From Motilimonas sp. E26 (GTDB taxonomy: Bacteria > Pseudomonadota > Gammaproteobacteria > Enterobacterales > CBDFNC01), in contig NZ_JAIBHJ010000008.1 of assembly GCF_021278025.1 (NCBI RefSeq), positions 118,679 through 182,678 on the forward strand: a DNA stretch of 64,000 bases, written 5' to 3'. Made by a program: the position numbers and the translations under genes. Numbering within the stretch: the stretch's first letter is position 1; each line of letters opens with the position of its first letter. Of this stretch, positions 25,981 to 35,465 are shown one piece after another. The notes under the pieces are model-generated. The model ran no database searches, had not been told where the DNA came from, and saw only the letters and a list, made by a program, of their open reading frames with translations.

Positions 25981-28197
25981 TTATATTTTCGAACCTAAGA
26001 AGAAATAAATACTACTATTACCACCTTCAGCAAGCCCTGTCGCTAAGGTGATCGGTCCAAGACCCGTATCAACCGACACGCCTAAACTCCCTGCCGTAAT
26101 CATGTTGTCAAAGCGTATGTCGCGACTGCTTTGCCAAACATTACCCTGCTCGATCGAAGCCGAGAAATACATGGGCAACCGCACTGCACCAAAATTATTA
26201 TCTAGAATGCGATAGCGATACACCACTGAGCCAAAGACTTTATAACGTCCAGAAATTTCGTTGCGTAACAGGCCTGATAGATTTTGAAAACCGCCTAGAT
26301 CCTGCATCACCGCGGGAGTCTCAAGCTTAGTATTTACGCCACCATATATAGCGTTTAGCTCTAGTACATGGCGTTCCCAACTTTGTACATTCATCCAATC
26401 TATTTGTCCTAGCCAACCGTCGTCTTTTTCGCCATCGCTACGCTCGGTGATCCATTGCAGTTTTGTCTCCAACACACTCCCTTGGCTTGGGAAAAAAGCG
26501 TTATCTAAACTATCATATCCGAGCAAAATATAAGGGCCATAGAAGGTAAAATCACTGTCCAGACTAGAGCCGATAAACTCCATATCTCCCTCCTCAACCG
26601 ACCAGCCAGCTTCTAAAATAGAGCGCGGAGAGATATTTAGACCAAGGGATGTATCAAAGCCAAGGGAGCTATATTCCGTTTGCCAGTATTTGATGGTGCC
26701 ACCGCTAGTATTAGCATCAGGAAAAAAATAGTTTCGCTGATCCTGCTGGTACACAACCTCAGCATCCCAGTAGTAATTTTGGGTTACATTTAGCGGAACA
26801 TGCACTTCGCTCGATAGCCAAGTTTGCGTTCCCATAATGACGCGGTTGCGCCACTCTGCGCCATGTGAAGTCAAATCCGTTAAGGTATAAGAAAGACCAA
26901 AGGCAATTTTTGAGTTTTCTGCTTGTGTTTCCTCTATCCCCAATAACATATCGAAATAACCCGGTCCCCAAGGCTTCTCTTTTGCCGTCACTTTAAGCAC
27001 CCGCTGACCTTGGTCGGTTACAAACTCATAATCGACCCGCTCAAAAATACCTTCGGCATAAAGACCTTGAATATTTTTTTCTAATCGCAGCTGATCATAA
27101 GGCTGATTTGGTTTTACTTTTAACCGTGCCCGAATCGTGGCTTCCGATAATTGGGCATCGGTTTCAATATCAACGCGATCAACAATAAACATATCACCTG
27201 ACGGTAAACCCGCTCTGATATTCAACTTTCTAGCAGTGTATAAAGCATAATCATCCGCCGATACAGAAAGCCTTTGCAACTGCCCCAATTTAGCCTGCGC
27301 AGCTGCAACGCCTAATGGTAAAATCTCCGCCATACGTTCAAATTCACCCGTTCCAATTTCACTAATAACTGGTTTGAGTAAAATATCTTGGTCAGACATT
27401 AAGGCAATCTGCTTTCGCGTACTTGACTGCGTCATGTAATTGCTGAGCTGATCTAAAATAGTGAGGTAAGAATCCAACTTAACTTTACCAACTAAAGGAG
27501 AACCAATATCTACCGCAATAACAATGTCAGCCCCCATATCTTTTAGTACATCGATAGGTAAATTATTCACTATGCCGCCATCTGCAAGGTAGTGGCCATC
27601 TATTTCCATCGGTCTTAGTACGCCAGGCACCGACATACTGGCTTGCATCGCATTCACTAGATTACCTTGCTTGAGTACATAGGGTTCCATTTTTTCCAAG
27701 TCAACCGCCAAAGCGCGATAAGGAATGGGCATATCATCGAAACTATCAATATTAGTTAAGTTTAACGTCGACTCTCGCAGCAGGCGTGCCATGGTTTCAC
27801 CTTGGATCACGCCATGAGGTAACGCGATACCGCTGCCATCAAAGCCAATGTCTGATTGCAGTAAAAACTGCTCATTTTGCTTTTTTTTGCGATAACTTAA
27901 GTTTTCGCGAGCAACCTTGTCAGAAAAGCCTTGATTCCAATCGGTTGCAAACATGCGCTGTTCTATTTCGGCGGCACTTAACCCTGATGCATACATACCC
28001 GCCACATAAGCGCCCATTGATGTGCCCGCGATATAGTCCACCGGAATATTAAGCTCTTCCAACACTTTAAGCACACCGACATGAGCAGCCCCCTTGGCAC
28101 CACCACCACCCAATGCCAAACCTACTTTTGGCCGCTCAGATGCGAGCACCACAGCACTAGAGCCAGACAGCAGTAAAATAAATAATAACCGAAGCAT
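25981..28197 (-). CDS. PlpD-like patatin autotransporter (type Vd secretion)
   Basis: A 738-residue outer-membrane protein. The signal peptide (LLFILLLSGSSAVVLA) leads to a patatin phospholipase domain (about 20-310): oxyanion loop GLALGGGGAKGAAHVGVL, nucleophile elbow GTSMG, and catalytic Asp in DGGIVNNLP. A POTRA-like domain follows (about 320-410; RARLKVKPNQPYDQLRLEKN). A BamA/Omp85-type 16-strand barrel ends in an Ile after aromatic-rich strands (SSIYFFLGSKI). This is the PlpD layout of type Vd autotransporters, in which the lipase passenger is exposed at the surface. It stands alone and converges on gabD. Substrate lipids are unknown. Confidence 0.88.
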   Translation of the reverse strand: MLRLLFILLLSGSSAVVLASERPKVGLALGGGGAKGAAHVGVLKVLEELNIPVDYIAGTSMGAYVAGMYASGLSAAEIEQRMFATDWNQGFSDKVARENLSYRKKKQNEQFLLQSDIGFDGSGIALPHGVIQGETMARLLRESTLNLTNIDSFDDMPIPYRALAVDLEKMEPYVLKQGNLVNAMQASMSVPGVLRPMEIDGHYLADGGIVNNLPIDVLKDMGADIVIAVDIGSPLVGKVKLDSYLTILDQLSNYMTQSSTRKQIALMSDQDILLKPVISEIGTGEFERMAEILPLGVAAAQAKLGQLQRLSVSADDYALYTARKLNIRAGLPSGDMFIVDRVDIETDAQLSEATIRARLKVKPNQPYDQLRLEKNIQGLYAEGIFERVDYEFVTDQGQRVLKVTAKEKPWGPGYFDMLLGIEETQAENSKIAFGLSYTLTDLTSHGAEWRNRVIMGTQTWLSSEVHVPLNVTQNYYWDAEVVYQQDQRNYFFPDANTSGGTIKYWQTEYSSLGFDTSLGLNISPRSILEAGWSVEEGDMEFIGSSLDSDFTFYGPYILLGYDSLDNAFFPSQGSVLETKLQWITERSDGEKDDGWLGQIDWMNVQSWERHVLELNAIYGGVNTKLETPAVMQDLGGFQNLSGLLRNEISGRYKVFGSVVYRYRILDNNFGAVRLPMYFSASIEQGNVWQSSRDIRFDNMITAGSLGVSVDTGLGPITLATGLAEGGNSSIYFFLGSKI

Positions 28198-28424
28198 GAT
28201 TTTCCTTAAGTGAAATGGTGTTCAAAGAGCGATGGCAATTATACCTATCAGCTATATTAATGCCCTAACCAATGTGATTATTTTTCCTACAAAAACGCCT
28301 TAAATATATCCCGATACACTTAGCTTATCTAAACTAGCCAAGGCCAAAAAATAAAGCCTATTAGCAACCAACTAAGAATGGCTTAAGCACTCTGCAGAGT
28401 TAACGTTTCAAATGCCTTAAATAT

Positions 28425-28457
28425 TAAAAAGCCCGATACAGCAAGCTATATCGGGCC
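28425..28457 (-). terminator. Rho-independent terminator of the rpe-gph-trpS operon
   Basis: On minus, GCCCGATATAGC and GCTGTATCGGGC pair around a short loop, then TTTTTAATATT. Confidence 0.85.
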
Positions 28458-28479
28458 TATATTTAATCAACGCTTGGCA

Positions 28480-29484
28480 CTACGGGCGAGGGATAAACCC
28501 TACTGCGTCGTATACGGCTTTTAGGGTCACTTCAGTGCGCGCCGAAGCTTTTTCCGCTCCTTGCTTCATAATGCGATCAAGCTCAGTTTGATCTTCTCGT
28601 ATTTGATGAAAACGCGCTTGAATCGGCTCGATCATCGCCACCATCGCCTCGGCGGTATCTTTCTTGAGATGACCGTACATTTTATCTTCGTAGTCCGGCA
28701 CTAAATCCGCAATAGTGCGCCCTGTTGCAACAGAAAGCAGCGTGAGTAAGTTAGACACACCCGGCTTTTCAGTAGTATCAAAGTAGATTCGAGCTTGCTC
28801 ATCAGAATCCGTTACCGCGCGCTTGAGCTTTTTCTCAATTTGCTTTGGCTCGTCAAGTAGCATGATGTAACCACCCGGATTCTCATCCGACTTCGACATC
28901 TTTTTAGTCGGCTCTTGTAAGCTCATCACCCGCGCACCCACTTGTGGAATAAACGGATCAGGCACTTTAAACACCTCACCATAGAGGTTGTTAAAGCGGG
29001 TTGCAATATCGCGAGTCAGCTCAAGATGCTGCTTTTGATCTTCCCCTACCGGCACTTTATCCGCTTGATAAATCAAAATATCTGCAGCTTGCAGCACAGG
29101 GTAGCTAAATAGCCCCACATTCACATTGTTAGAATGTTTATCTGACTTATCTTTAAACTGGGTCATCCGGCTTAACTCACCCATTTGGGTATAACAATTA
29201 AGCACCCAAGCCAATTGCGCATGCTCACGCACTTGTGACTGGACAAATAACGCAGATTTTTCAGGATCAATACCACAAGCGGTATAAAGAGCTACGCCAT
29301 CTAATACACGATCACGTAGCGCCTGAGGATCTTGACGCACCGTAATAGCATGCAAGTCGGCTAGCATAAAGAAACAGTCATGATCCTGCTGTAAAGTTCG
29401 CCACTGATTGATAGCACCTATATAGTTTCCTATTGTCATGCCACCGGTTGGCTGAATGCCACTTAATACAACTGGGTTTGCCAT
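28480..29484 (-). CDS. trpS: Tryptophan-tRNA ligase
   Basis: Class I aminoacyl-tRNA synthetase that charges tRNA(Trp). 334 residues, the bacterial length. The HIGH-equivalent is in [16 protein letters not shown] (residues about 9-24), and the KMSKS loop is intact in [32 protein letters not shown] and [20 protein letters not shown] segments line the tryptophan pocket. AGGA precedes the ATG. It is last in rpe-gph-trpS, the order seen downstream of dam in Escherichia coli, with its own terminator. Confidence 0.97.
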   Translation of the reverse strand: MANPVVLSGIQPTGGMTIGNYIGAINQWRTLQQDHDCFFMLADLHAITVRQDPQALRDRVLDGVALYTACGIDPEKSALFVQSQVREHAQLAWVLNCYTQMGELSRMTQFKDKSDKHSNNVNVGLFSYPVLQAADILIYQADKVPVGEDQKQHLELTRDIATRFNNLYGEVFKVPDPFIPQVGARVMSLQEPTKKMSKSDENPGGYIMLLDEPKQIEKKLKRAVTDSDEQARIYFDTTEKPGVSNLLTLLSVATGRTIADLVPDYEDKMYGHLKKDTAEAMVAMIEPIQARFHQIREDQTELDRIMKQGAEKASARTEVTLKAVYDAVGFIPRP

Positions 29485-29531
29485 AAAACGTTCCTTTATT
29501 TTTTACTGTTCTTGCTGATACATCGCTTAAA

Positions 29532-30227
29532 TTAAGCGTTAACGTTGCAAGCTAATGAATTCAATAACTCTGAAATATTGTCTAATACTAAATCCGGCTC
29601 AGATAAACGAATATCTTCACCGTAGTTATACCCGTAGGTTAGGCCTGCCACTGCCATGTTAGCGGCCTTTGCTGCGAGAATATCATTTTTTGAATCACCT
29701 ACCATCAAGGTTTCTTCAATCTTGCTACCTAGTACTTCACAAGCATGAAGAAGCGGCGCGGGATCAGGCTTACGCACCGCCAAACAATCGCCCGCAACAA
29801 CCAAGTCAAACAACCCAGTGAGGCCATAGGCAGACAAAATTGGCGCCATATATTGGCCCGGTTTATTAGTTACAATAGCCAGTTTGTAGCCCACTTGTTT
29901 TAAGCTGATTAAGGTCATGCGCACATCTGGGTATAATACCGATTTTTCACTTAAACAAGCTGCATAATGCTGCTTAAATAGTTGATGTGCTTGTTGTAAT
30001 TCATCAGCACAAATATCCGCAGAAATGTCTGTAGAGCCAGACAGCGCCCGCTTGAGTAATACGTTTGCACCATTTCCAACCCAGCCTTTTACTTGCTCTT
30101 CTGGAAACGTTGCTTTAACCATGGCAGTTAGGGTTTGGTTAACGGCTTGTGCCAGATCTGGTGCACTATCAAGCAGCGTGCCATCTAAATCAAATAATAC
30201 CGTATTTATTTGTTGATAAGCGCTCAT
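29532..30227 (-). CDS. gph: Phosphoglycolate phosphatase
   Basis: HAD-superfamily phosphatase that removes 2-phosphoglycolate formed during DNA repair. 231 residues: motif [16 protein letters not shown] near the start carries the nucleophilic Asp, motif II is IVTNKP (Thr), and motif III/IV is [11 protein letters not shown] followed by [13 protein letters not shown] cap domain lies between motif I and II. The ATG overlaps the rpe TGA by three bases (ATGA), showing translational coupling. The gene order rpe-gph-trpS matches the enterobacterial dam region. Confidence 0.95.
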   Translation of the reverse strand: MSAYQQINTVLFDLDGTLLDSAPDLAQAVNQTLTAMVKATFPEEQVKGWVGNGANVLLKRALSGSTDISADICADELQQAHQLFKQHYAACLSEKSVLYPDVRMTLISLKQVGYKLAIVTNKPGQYMAPILSAYGLTGLFDLVVAGDCLAVRKPDPAPLLHACEVLGSKIEETLMVGDSKNDILAAKAANMAVAGLTYGYNYGEDIRLSEPDLVLDNISELLNSLACNVNA

Positions 30228-30898
30228 GATCCAACCTTGGCGAGTTCGCCACGCATGTCATTTATAACAGCTTTGTAATCGGGTTGATTGAAAATAGCTG
30301 AGCCAGCTACGAACATGTCCGCGCCTGCTGCGGCAATTTCGCCGATATTATTCACATTTACACCACCATCAACCTCAAGGCGAATGTCAAAGCCGCTGGC
30401 ATCGATTTTTGCGCGAACTTGGCGCAGTTTATCAAGAGTACTAGGAATGAAAGACTGACCACCAAAACCAGGGTTAACCGACATCAGTAAGATCACGTCT
30501 AATTTATCCATCACATAATCAAGATAATGCAGTGGCGTCGCAGGGTTAAACACTAAGCCAGCCTGACAGCCATGATCTTTAATAAGTTGAATACTGCGAT
30601 CGATATGCTCTGACGTTTCTGGATGAAAAGTTATAATAGACGCGCCAGCTTTAGCAAAATCAGGGATAATACGGTCAACTGGCTTAACCATTAAATGCAC
30701 ATCGATTGGCGCCGTAATACCGTGGTCACGTAACGCTTGGCACACCATCGGGCCTATCGTCAAATTAGGTACATAGTGATTGTCCATCACATCAAAGTGC
30801 ACAACGTCGGCACCAGCGGCTAATACATTGTCTACCTCTTCGCCGAGACGGGCAAAGTTTGCAGATAAAATTGAAGGGGCGATCAAAAAGTCTTTCAT
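30224..30898 (-). CDS. rpe: Ribulose-phosphate 3-epimerase
   Basis: Pentose phosphate pathway enzyme interconverting D-ribulose 5-phosphate and D-xylulose 5-phosphate. 224-residue TIM barrel. Metal/catalytic motifs: [16 protein letters not shown] at the start, [19 protein letters not shown] (His and Asp), [20 protein letters not shown], and LEVDGGVN near residue 175. It is first in an operon with gph and trpS. The small DUF2970 gene lies divergently upstream. Confidence 0.96.
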   Translation of the reverse strand: MKDFLIAPSILSANFARLGEEVDNVLAAGADVVHFDVMDNHYVPNLTIGPMVCQALRDHGITAPIDVHLMVKPVDRIIPDFAKAGASIITFHPETSEHIDRSIQLIKDHGCQAGLVFNPATPLHYLDYVMDKLDVILLMSVNPGFGGQSFIPSTLDKLRQVRAKIDASGFDIRLEVDGGVNVNNIGEIAAAGADMFVAGSAIFNQPDYKAVINDMRGELAKVGS

Positions 30899-31027
30899 TT
30901 TATTATTCTCATGGTAGGGCTCGCGGGCATTTTACCTAAGGCAGCCGATTCAAGCTAGTGCGGATTATTTGTGCAAGGTAATCTGACTGGATTTAGCCAC
31001 TAATCATCACAATGAGGAATAAAAAAG

Positions 31028-31228
31028 ATGGCATCTGACGAACAAAAAACCAGTATCAAACAGAGTTTTAAAAGTGCTTTGGCCGCGTTATTTGGCATTC
31101 AAAGTAGCAAGCAACGCGAGCAAGACTTTAAGTCTCACTCTCCTTGGCGTTTTGTTTTGGCGGGTGTTATTGCGATTGCCTTATTACTCGGCACGCTATT
31201 ACTCGTGGTGCAGTGGGTACTAAGTTAA
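31028..31228 (+). CDS. DUF2970 family small membrane protein
   Basis: A 66-residue protein with a soluble N-terminus containing KSALAALFGIQSSKQREQDF, the DUF2970 signature, and one C-terminal membrane helix (FVLAGVIAIALLLGTLLLVV). Function is unknown; members are common in gammaproteobacteria and are tail-anchored by prediction. Ribosome site AATGAGGAA precedes the ATG. It is divergent from rpe and convergent with dam, with 20 bases between stops. Confidence 0.85.
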   Translation: MASDEQKTSIKQSFKSALAALFGIQSSKQREQDFKSHSPWRFVLAGVIAIALLLGTLLLVVQWVLS

Positions 31229-31248
31229 TGTAGGTGAAGTCATTTCTA

Positions 31249-32055
31249 TTAAAACAACGCCAATAGTTCAGCCACTTTATTACGCAGACTAGCTTTGCTA
31301 CTGATGGTTCGCTTAACGTGGACAACATTCAATTGCGCACCATGATACAGCTCGCGCGTTAATTCAATATCATGATTGCTCACTAGTACGGGAATATTAC
31401 GCGCCGCGGTTTCACGACTTAATCGCCCGAGTACAGCTTGATCATCCAAGGTAAAGCCATTAGCCGCATATGAAGTGAAGCTAGCACTAGTACTCAAAGG
31501 CGCATAAGGCGGATCGCAATAAATAACATCGCCTGATGATGCTCGAGCAAAGGTATCACTGTATGACTCACAGACAAACTCAGCTTGCTGCGCTTTCTCA
31601 GCAAAAAACCACAATTCAGCAGCAGGAAAATACGGCTTTTTATAACGGCCAAACGGCACATTAAAACCGCCCTTTTTGTTATAGCGGCACAAACCGTTGT
31701 AACCATGCCGATTAAAGTAAAGGAACATTAACGCCCGTTCGAATTTATCAGAACATAGGTTAAATTGGTTGCGCAAATCGTAATAACGATCGGAATCATT
31801 AAAGTCAGCAGAAAAAAATTTTTCAGACTCTTTAATATAATCGTCTGGTTGCTGCTGCAAAATTTGATACAAGTGAATCAGATCTGGGTTGATATCATTG
31901 AGTAGGTACTGCTTGTAGTCCGTATTTAAAAATACTGACCCAGCCCCTACAAAAGGTTCTATTAATCGCTCTTCTTGTGGGAGGTGGCGCTTAATGTCTT
32001 CAATTAAGCCAAACTTGCCCCCTGCCCATTTTAAAAAGGCCCGGTTTTTTTTCAT
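31249..32055 (-). CDS. dam: DNA adenine methylase
   Basis: Methylates the N6 of adenine in GATC, marking parental strands for mismatch repair and timing replication. 268 residues. Motif I region FLKWAGGKFGLIEDI and IEPFVGAGSVFLN bind S-adenosylmethionine; catalytic motif IV is YCDPPYAPLS (DPPY). The target-recognition block between them contains the NRHGYNGLCRYNKKGGFNVP segment typical of Dam. It follows damX by 15 bases with AAGG before the ATG, in the conserved aroK-aroB-damX-dam order. Confidence 0.97.
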   Translation of the reverse strand: MKKNRAFLKWAGGKFGLIEDIKRHLPQEERLIEPFVGAGSVFLNTDYKQYLLNDINPDLIHLYQILQQQPDDYIKESEKFFSADFNDSDRYYDLRNQFNLCSDKFERALMFLYFNRHGYNGLCRYNKKGGFNVPFGRYKKPYFPAAELWFFAEKAQQAEFVCESYSDTFARASSGDVIYCDPPYAPLSTSASFTSYAANGFTLDDQAVLGRLSRETAARNIPVLVSNHDIELTRELYHGAQLNVVHVKRTISSKASLRNKVAELLALF

Positions 32056-32070
32056 TATTATGGTCGACCT

Positions 32071-33687
32071 TTAATCAATCGCTTCTTGCTGGATCTGTTT
32101 GTAGCCTTTGGCCCAAGGCTTGAGAGTGCGTAAATTAGTGGGTAATGAAGCAATGTCATTCATCGCCGCACGGCGTGTCTTATAATCACCATGAACCACT
32201 AAATAGGCGGTTTTACCCTTACGGCTAATTTTAAAATAGGTCGCGGTTTGTTCAATATTATGTTCTTTAACAAAAGCTTTTAACACCGGCAGTGAACTAA
32301 CCGCAGCCAGTTGTAAACTATAATGTTGGCTGGGAATTTTTTTAAGTTCGGCCGTTGTAGTTAAACGAAAGCCTGATTTAATCGCAGCGGTAGGCGCCAC
32401 CGTTGTTGATGGTAGCGGCGCAACGGTCACTATTGGCGTTTCCTGCTTAGATTGTGCAGCTAATTCTGTTTCGGGTGTAGTCACCACGTCTTCAGCAGGT
32501 TGAGTCAGCACTTGCTCTAACTGTTCAACAGATTGCACGGTCACCTCATCAGCACTTATCTGCTCATCAGTCAAAGCGCTTTGTTGTTGCAACTCAGCCT
32601 CATCGCTGATGCTATTGGCACCTAACTTTTCAATCACTTGTTCTGGTACTGTCACGCGCTTGCGAGGATCCTCCAGACTTTCCAACTCTAACTCGGAATG
32701 TTCCACTTCACTCGGCAGCGGAGCATCATCTTGCCAAGAGGTAACGAGTTCATCAGGCGTTAAAGGAGGTGTACTTGGCTCAGGTGATGGCTCAGTTCGC
32801 TCACCAGCCGTGATTGAATTGACCGGCTCATCAAGCAACGCCATTGCTAAAGATTCATTATCCGAAGGCGTACCTGCAACTTCGTCGCCAGCGCTTGGCA
32901 CAATAAAATAATAAAAAGCCCCAGACATCAGTAGCGCCGCCAATATCATTAACGCAATAAGAGGTAACTGAGAGTTACTTTTCATTTTTCCTACCTCTAC
33001 TGGCGTTTCGTTAACAATGACGTCAACCAAGCGTTGTAAATTTGCTGGAAGCCCACCACATGCTTCAATCTGTCGATGGATTGCCGCATTATTTTCAACT
33101 TTAGCTTGATAATCAGCTCGCTGCAGTATACTGCGTACAAATTGGTGGCTTTCTTGCTCAGATAAGGACGGGATATCTATTTCAATCGGTGGCGTGTCTG
33201 TTTTACCAACTAATAGTGCAGCTTGCTGTTCACACCAAGTTGGGTCAGCAAACAACAGCACGTTAATTTTATGATTAAAGCCTTGAAAGCGGTTTTCTAA
33301 CAACAGTAACCATAATTCACTAATCAAATCTTGCGGCAGAAAGTGTGCATCATCAATGACCAGCAGTATATCGGAGCTCGCATCGCCCAACATGCGAAAT
33401 AGGCTTTCACCTAAATTATCTTCAGGATTAAAGAGCGGCTTAGATACCAGTTGTGATAGCAAACCATCACGTGCTTTGTTAGCTCTGATGCCGGGAGAGC
33501 AAGAGAGTAAACTCTGATTCGATTCGATATCAAGGCTCAATAAACGTTGGATCAGAATTGTTTTTCCAGATCCATTTTCACCCGATATAAAGGTGATGTT
33601 TGAATTAAAACGAATAAGATGTTGCAGTCGCTCTAACAACTGCAACTGAGAGGGGATGTCAGCCAGTTGGATATGTTGATCCAGCAT
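32071..33687 (-). CDS. damX: DamX: AAA ATPase domain, membrane helix and SPOR domain
   Basis: A division-associated inner-membrane protein of 538 residues. Residues about 10-225 form an AAA-type ATPase with Walker A FISGENGSGKTILIQRLL and Walker B DILLVIDDAHFLP. One membrane helix follows near 243-263 (LPLIALMILAALLMSGAFYY). A long acidic Pro/Glu linker spans the periplasm, and a C-terminal SPOR domain (about 450-530; HYSLQLAAVSSLPVLKAFVK) binds denuded septal peptidoglycan. Escherichia coli DamX lacks a well-conserved Walker A; the one here looks intact, as is common in Shewanella and Vibrio. It lies between aroB and dam in a tight operon. Confidence 0.92.
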   Translation of the reverse strand: MLDQHIQLADIPSQLQLLERLQHLIRFNSNITFISGENGSGKTILIQRLLSLDIESNQSLLSCSPGIRANKARDGLLSQLVSKPLFNPEDNLGESLFRMLGDASSDILLVIDDAHFLPQDLISELWLLLLENRFQGFNHKINVLLFADPTWCEQQAALLVGKTDTPPIEIDIPSLSEQESHQFVRSILQRADYQAKVENNAAIHRQIEACGGLPANLQRLVDVIVNETPVEVGKMKSNSQLPLIALMILAALLMSGAFYYFIVPSAGDEVAGTPSDNESLAMALLDEPVNSITAGERTEPSPEPSTPPLTPDELVTSWQDDAPLPSEVEHSELELESLEDPRKRVTVPEQVIEKLGANSISDEAELQQQSALTDEQISADEVTVQSVEQLEQVLTQPAEDVVTTPETELAAQSKQETPIVTVAPLPSTTVAPTAAIKSGFRLTTTAELKKIPSQHYSLQLAAVSSLPVLKAFVKEHNIEQTATYFKISRKGKTAYLVVHGDYKTRRAAMNDIASLPTNLRTLKPWAKGYKQIQQEAID

Positions 33688-33694
33688 GGGCTAT

Positions 33695-34768
33695 CTATTT
33701 ACCTGTAATAATGTTTCTCAGTACATCTTCAGTAACATCTGCGAAGATATCTGATTTACCTATATCAGTAGGTAAAATTAAACGTAATTGACCATTTAAT
33801 ACTTTTTTATCAATCTGCATATGATGCATAAAAGTATCAAAGGTCATATCAACAGGCGCTGATACAGGTAAATCAAAGGCTGCAATTAAATTGCGTATAC
33901 GCAGCACTTGGTCTTGATTGAGCAAGCCTAGTGCTAATGATGTCTCTGCGGCTAAAACCATCCCCGCAGCCACGGCTTCACCATGTAACCAATTACCATA
34001 ACCTTGTTCAGCTTCAATCGCATGGCCAAAGGTGTGACCAAGATTGAGCAAGGCTCTCGCCCCTCTTTCTTGCTCATCTTGACTCACAATTTCGGCTTTT
34101 ATTTCACAGCATCGTTTAATCACATGCACTAAAGCATTTGCGTCCAATGCTTTCAGTTGTGCTTGATTTTGTTCCAGCCAAGCGAATAACTCATCGTCAT
34201 AAATAATACCGTATTTGATCACTTCAGCCATACCAGCCGCAAATTCACGGGCAGGTAAGGTTTTCAAACAATCAATATCAATGGTAACTACTGACGGCTG
34301 ATAAAAAGCCCCTATCATATTTTTGCCCAAAGGGTGATTCACTGCGGTTTTACCACCAACAGAAGAATCAACTTGGGACAATAAAGTGGTTGGAACTTGG
34401 ATAAAGCCAACGCCACGCTGGTAACAAGCGGCAGCAAAACCGGCCATATCACCCACTACGCCACCACCAAGCGCTATCACACTAGTATCACGCGCATGAC
34501 GCTTAGACAGTAACCCATTGAGTATCAATTCAAATGAAGCTAAAGTTTTAAATTGCTCACCATCGGGCAAAATAACTTCATCGATCGAATACTCAGCTAA
34601 CGTTTGCTTAAGCTGCTGTAAGTAAAGGGGCGCTACCACGTCATTAGTCACAATCATTACTTTTTTGGCTTTTATAGCAGGAGTAAATAATTGCGCTTGT
34701 GCTAACAAACCTGCACCGATATAAATCGGGTAACTACGTTCGCCTAAATCAACGTTAAGGATTTCCAT
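33695..34768 (-). CDS. aroB: 3-dehydroquinate synthase
   Basis: Second enzyme of the shikimate pathway, converting DAHP to 3-dehydroquinate with NAD and a divalent metal. 357 residues. Landmarks: [52 protein letters not shown], and metal-ligand positions in GMAEVIKYG and [12 protein letters not shown]. Seven bases separate it from aroK and eight from damX, so they are co-transcribed. Confidence 0.97.
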   Translation of the reverse strand: MEILNVDLGERSYPIYIGAGLLAQAQLFTPAIKAKKVMIVTNDVVAPLYLQQLKQTLAEYSIDEVILPDGEQFKTLASFELILNGLLSKRHARDTSVIALGGGVVGDMAGFAAACYQRGVGFIQVPTTLLSQVDSSVGGKTAVNHPLGKNMIGAFYQPSVVTIDIDCLKTLPAREFAAGMAEVIKYGIIYDDELFAWLEQNQAQLKALDANALVHVIKRCCEIKAEIVSQDEQERGARALLNLGHTFGHAIEAEQGYGNWLHGEAVAAGMVLAAETSLALGLLNQDQVLRIRNLIAAFDLPVSAPVDMTFDTFMHHMQIDKKVLNGQLRLILPTDIGKSDIFADVTEDVLRNIITGK

Positions 34769-34774
34769 ATCTAC

Positions 34775-35290
34775 TCAAAAGTCCAATAGTTTGATAATTT
34801 GATTTGCCACAATTTTGGCGCTTTGCTCGTCAGTTTTCACGGTGTAATCCGCAATTTCTTCATAGAGAGCATTACGCTCGTCAGCTAGGTTTTCTAGCAC
34901 GTCGCGTGGGTCATCTACTTGTAATAAAGGTCTACGTTTATCTCTTTGAGTACGAGCTAACTGTTTATCAACCGTAGTTTCTAGGTAAACAACTATGCCA
35001 CGCGCTGATAAACGGTTACGATTATCTTTATTTTTTACTGAACCACCACCAGTCGCAAGAACAATGCCTTGTCTCTGAGATAGGTCGTCAATCGCTTCCT
35101 CTTCGCGCTTACGAAATCCTTCTTCGCCTTCCACATCAAAAACCCAAGCAACATCTGCGCCTGTACGTTTTTCAATTTCTGTGTCTGAATCGAAGAATTC
35201 AAGATGTAACATCTGTGCTAGATGTCTGCCAATTGTACTTTTGCCGGCACCCATTGGGCCGACCAGAAAAATATTTCGTTTCTCTGCCAT
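34775..35290 (-). CDS. aroK: Shikimate kinase
   Basis: Phosphorylates shikimate at the 3-OH. 171 residues. P-loop [18 protein letters not shown] at residues about 11-28, shikimate-contact Asp/Arg in [13 protein letters not shown] and [11 protein letters not shown] turn in LATGGGSVK, and lid region RDKRRPLLQ. First gene of aroK-aroB-damX-dam. In this region it also follows pilQ, but a strong terminator after pilQ and a 175-base gap suggest its own promoter. Confidence 0.97.
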   Translation of the reverse strand: MAEKRNIFLVGPMGAGKSTIGRHLAQMLHLEFFDSDTEIEKRTGADVAWVFDVEGEEGFRKREEEAIDDLSQRQGIVLATGGGSVKNKDNRNRLSARGIVVYLETTVDKQLARTQRDKRRPLLQVDDPRDVLENLADERNALYEEIADYTVKTDEQSAKIVANQIIKLLDF

Positions 35291-35394
35291 GGTCCTACGT
35301 TTTTTCTATATATAGCTGTTTAAACGTCAGCACGATTCGACTGACCCGTATAACCTGTAAATCTGTGATTAAGACGGTGATTATCTCAATTGTC

Positions 35395-35402
35395 GGGGGG
35401 GG
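35395..35402. repeat. Homopolymeric G8 tract in the pilQ-aroK gap
   Basis: Eight consecutive G (C on the minus strand) between the pilQ terminator and the aroK start, about 105 bases upstream of aroK. It could be a slippage-prone spacer, but no promoter elements around it are clear. Confidence 0.6.
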
Positions 35403-35414
35403 TTTGCAACCATT

Positions 35415-35449
35415 GAAAAAAAATGAGGCCACATTTTATCATGTGGCCC
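35415..35449 (-). terminator. Rho-independent terminator of pilMNOPQ
   Basis: On minus, GGCCACAT and ATGTGGCC pair perfectly around GATAAA, then TCATTTTTTTT. It lies 16 bases after the pilQ stop. Confidence 0.9.
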
Positions 35450-35465
35450 CACTTAAGTGCTTATA

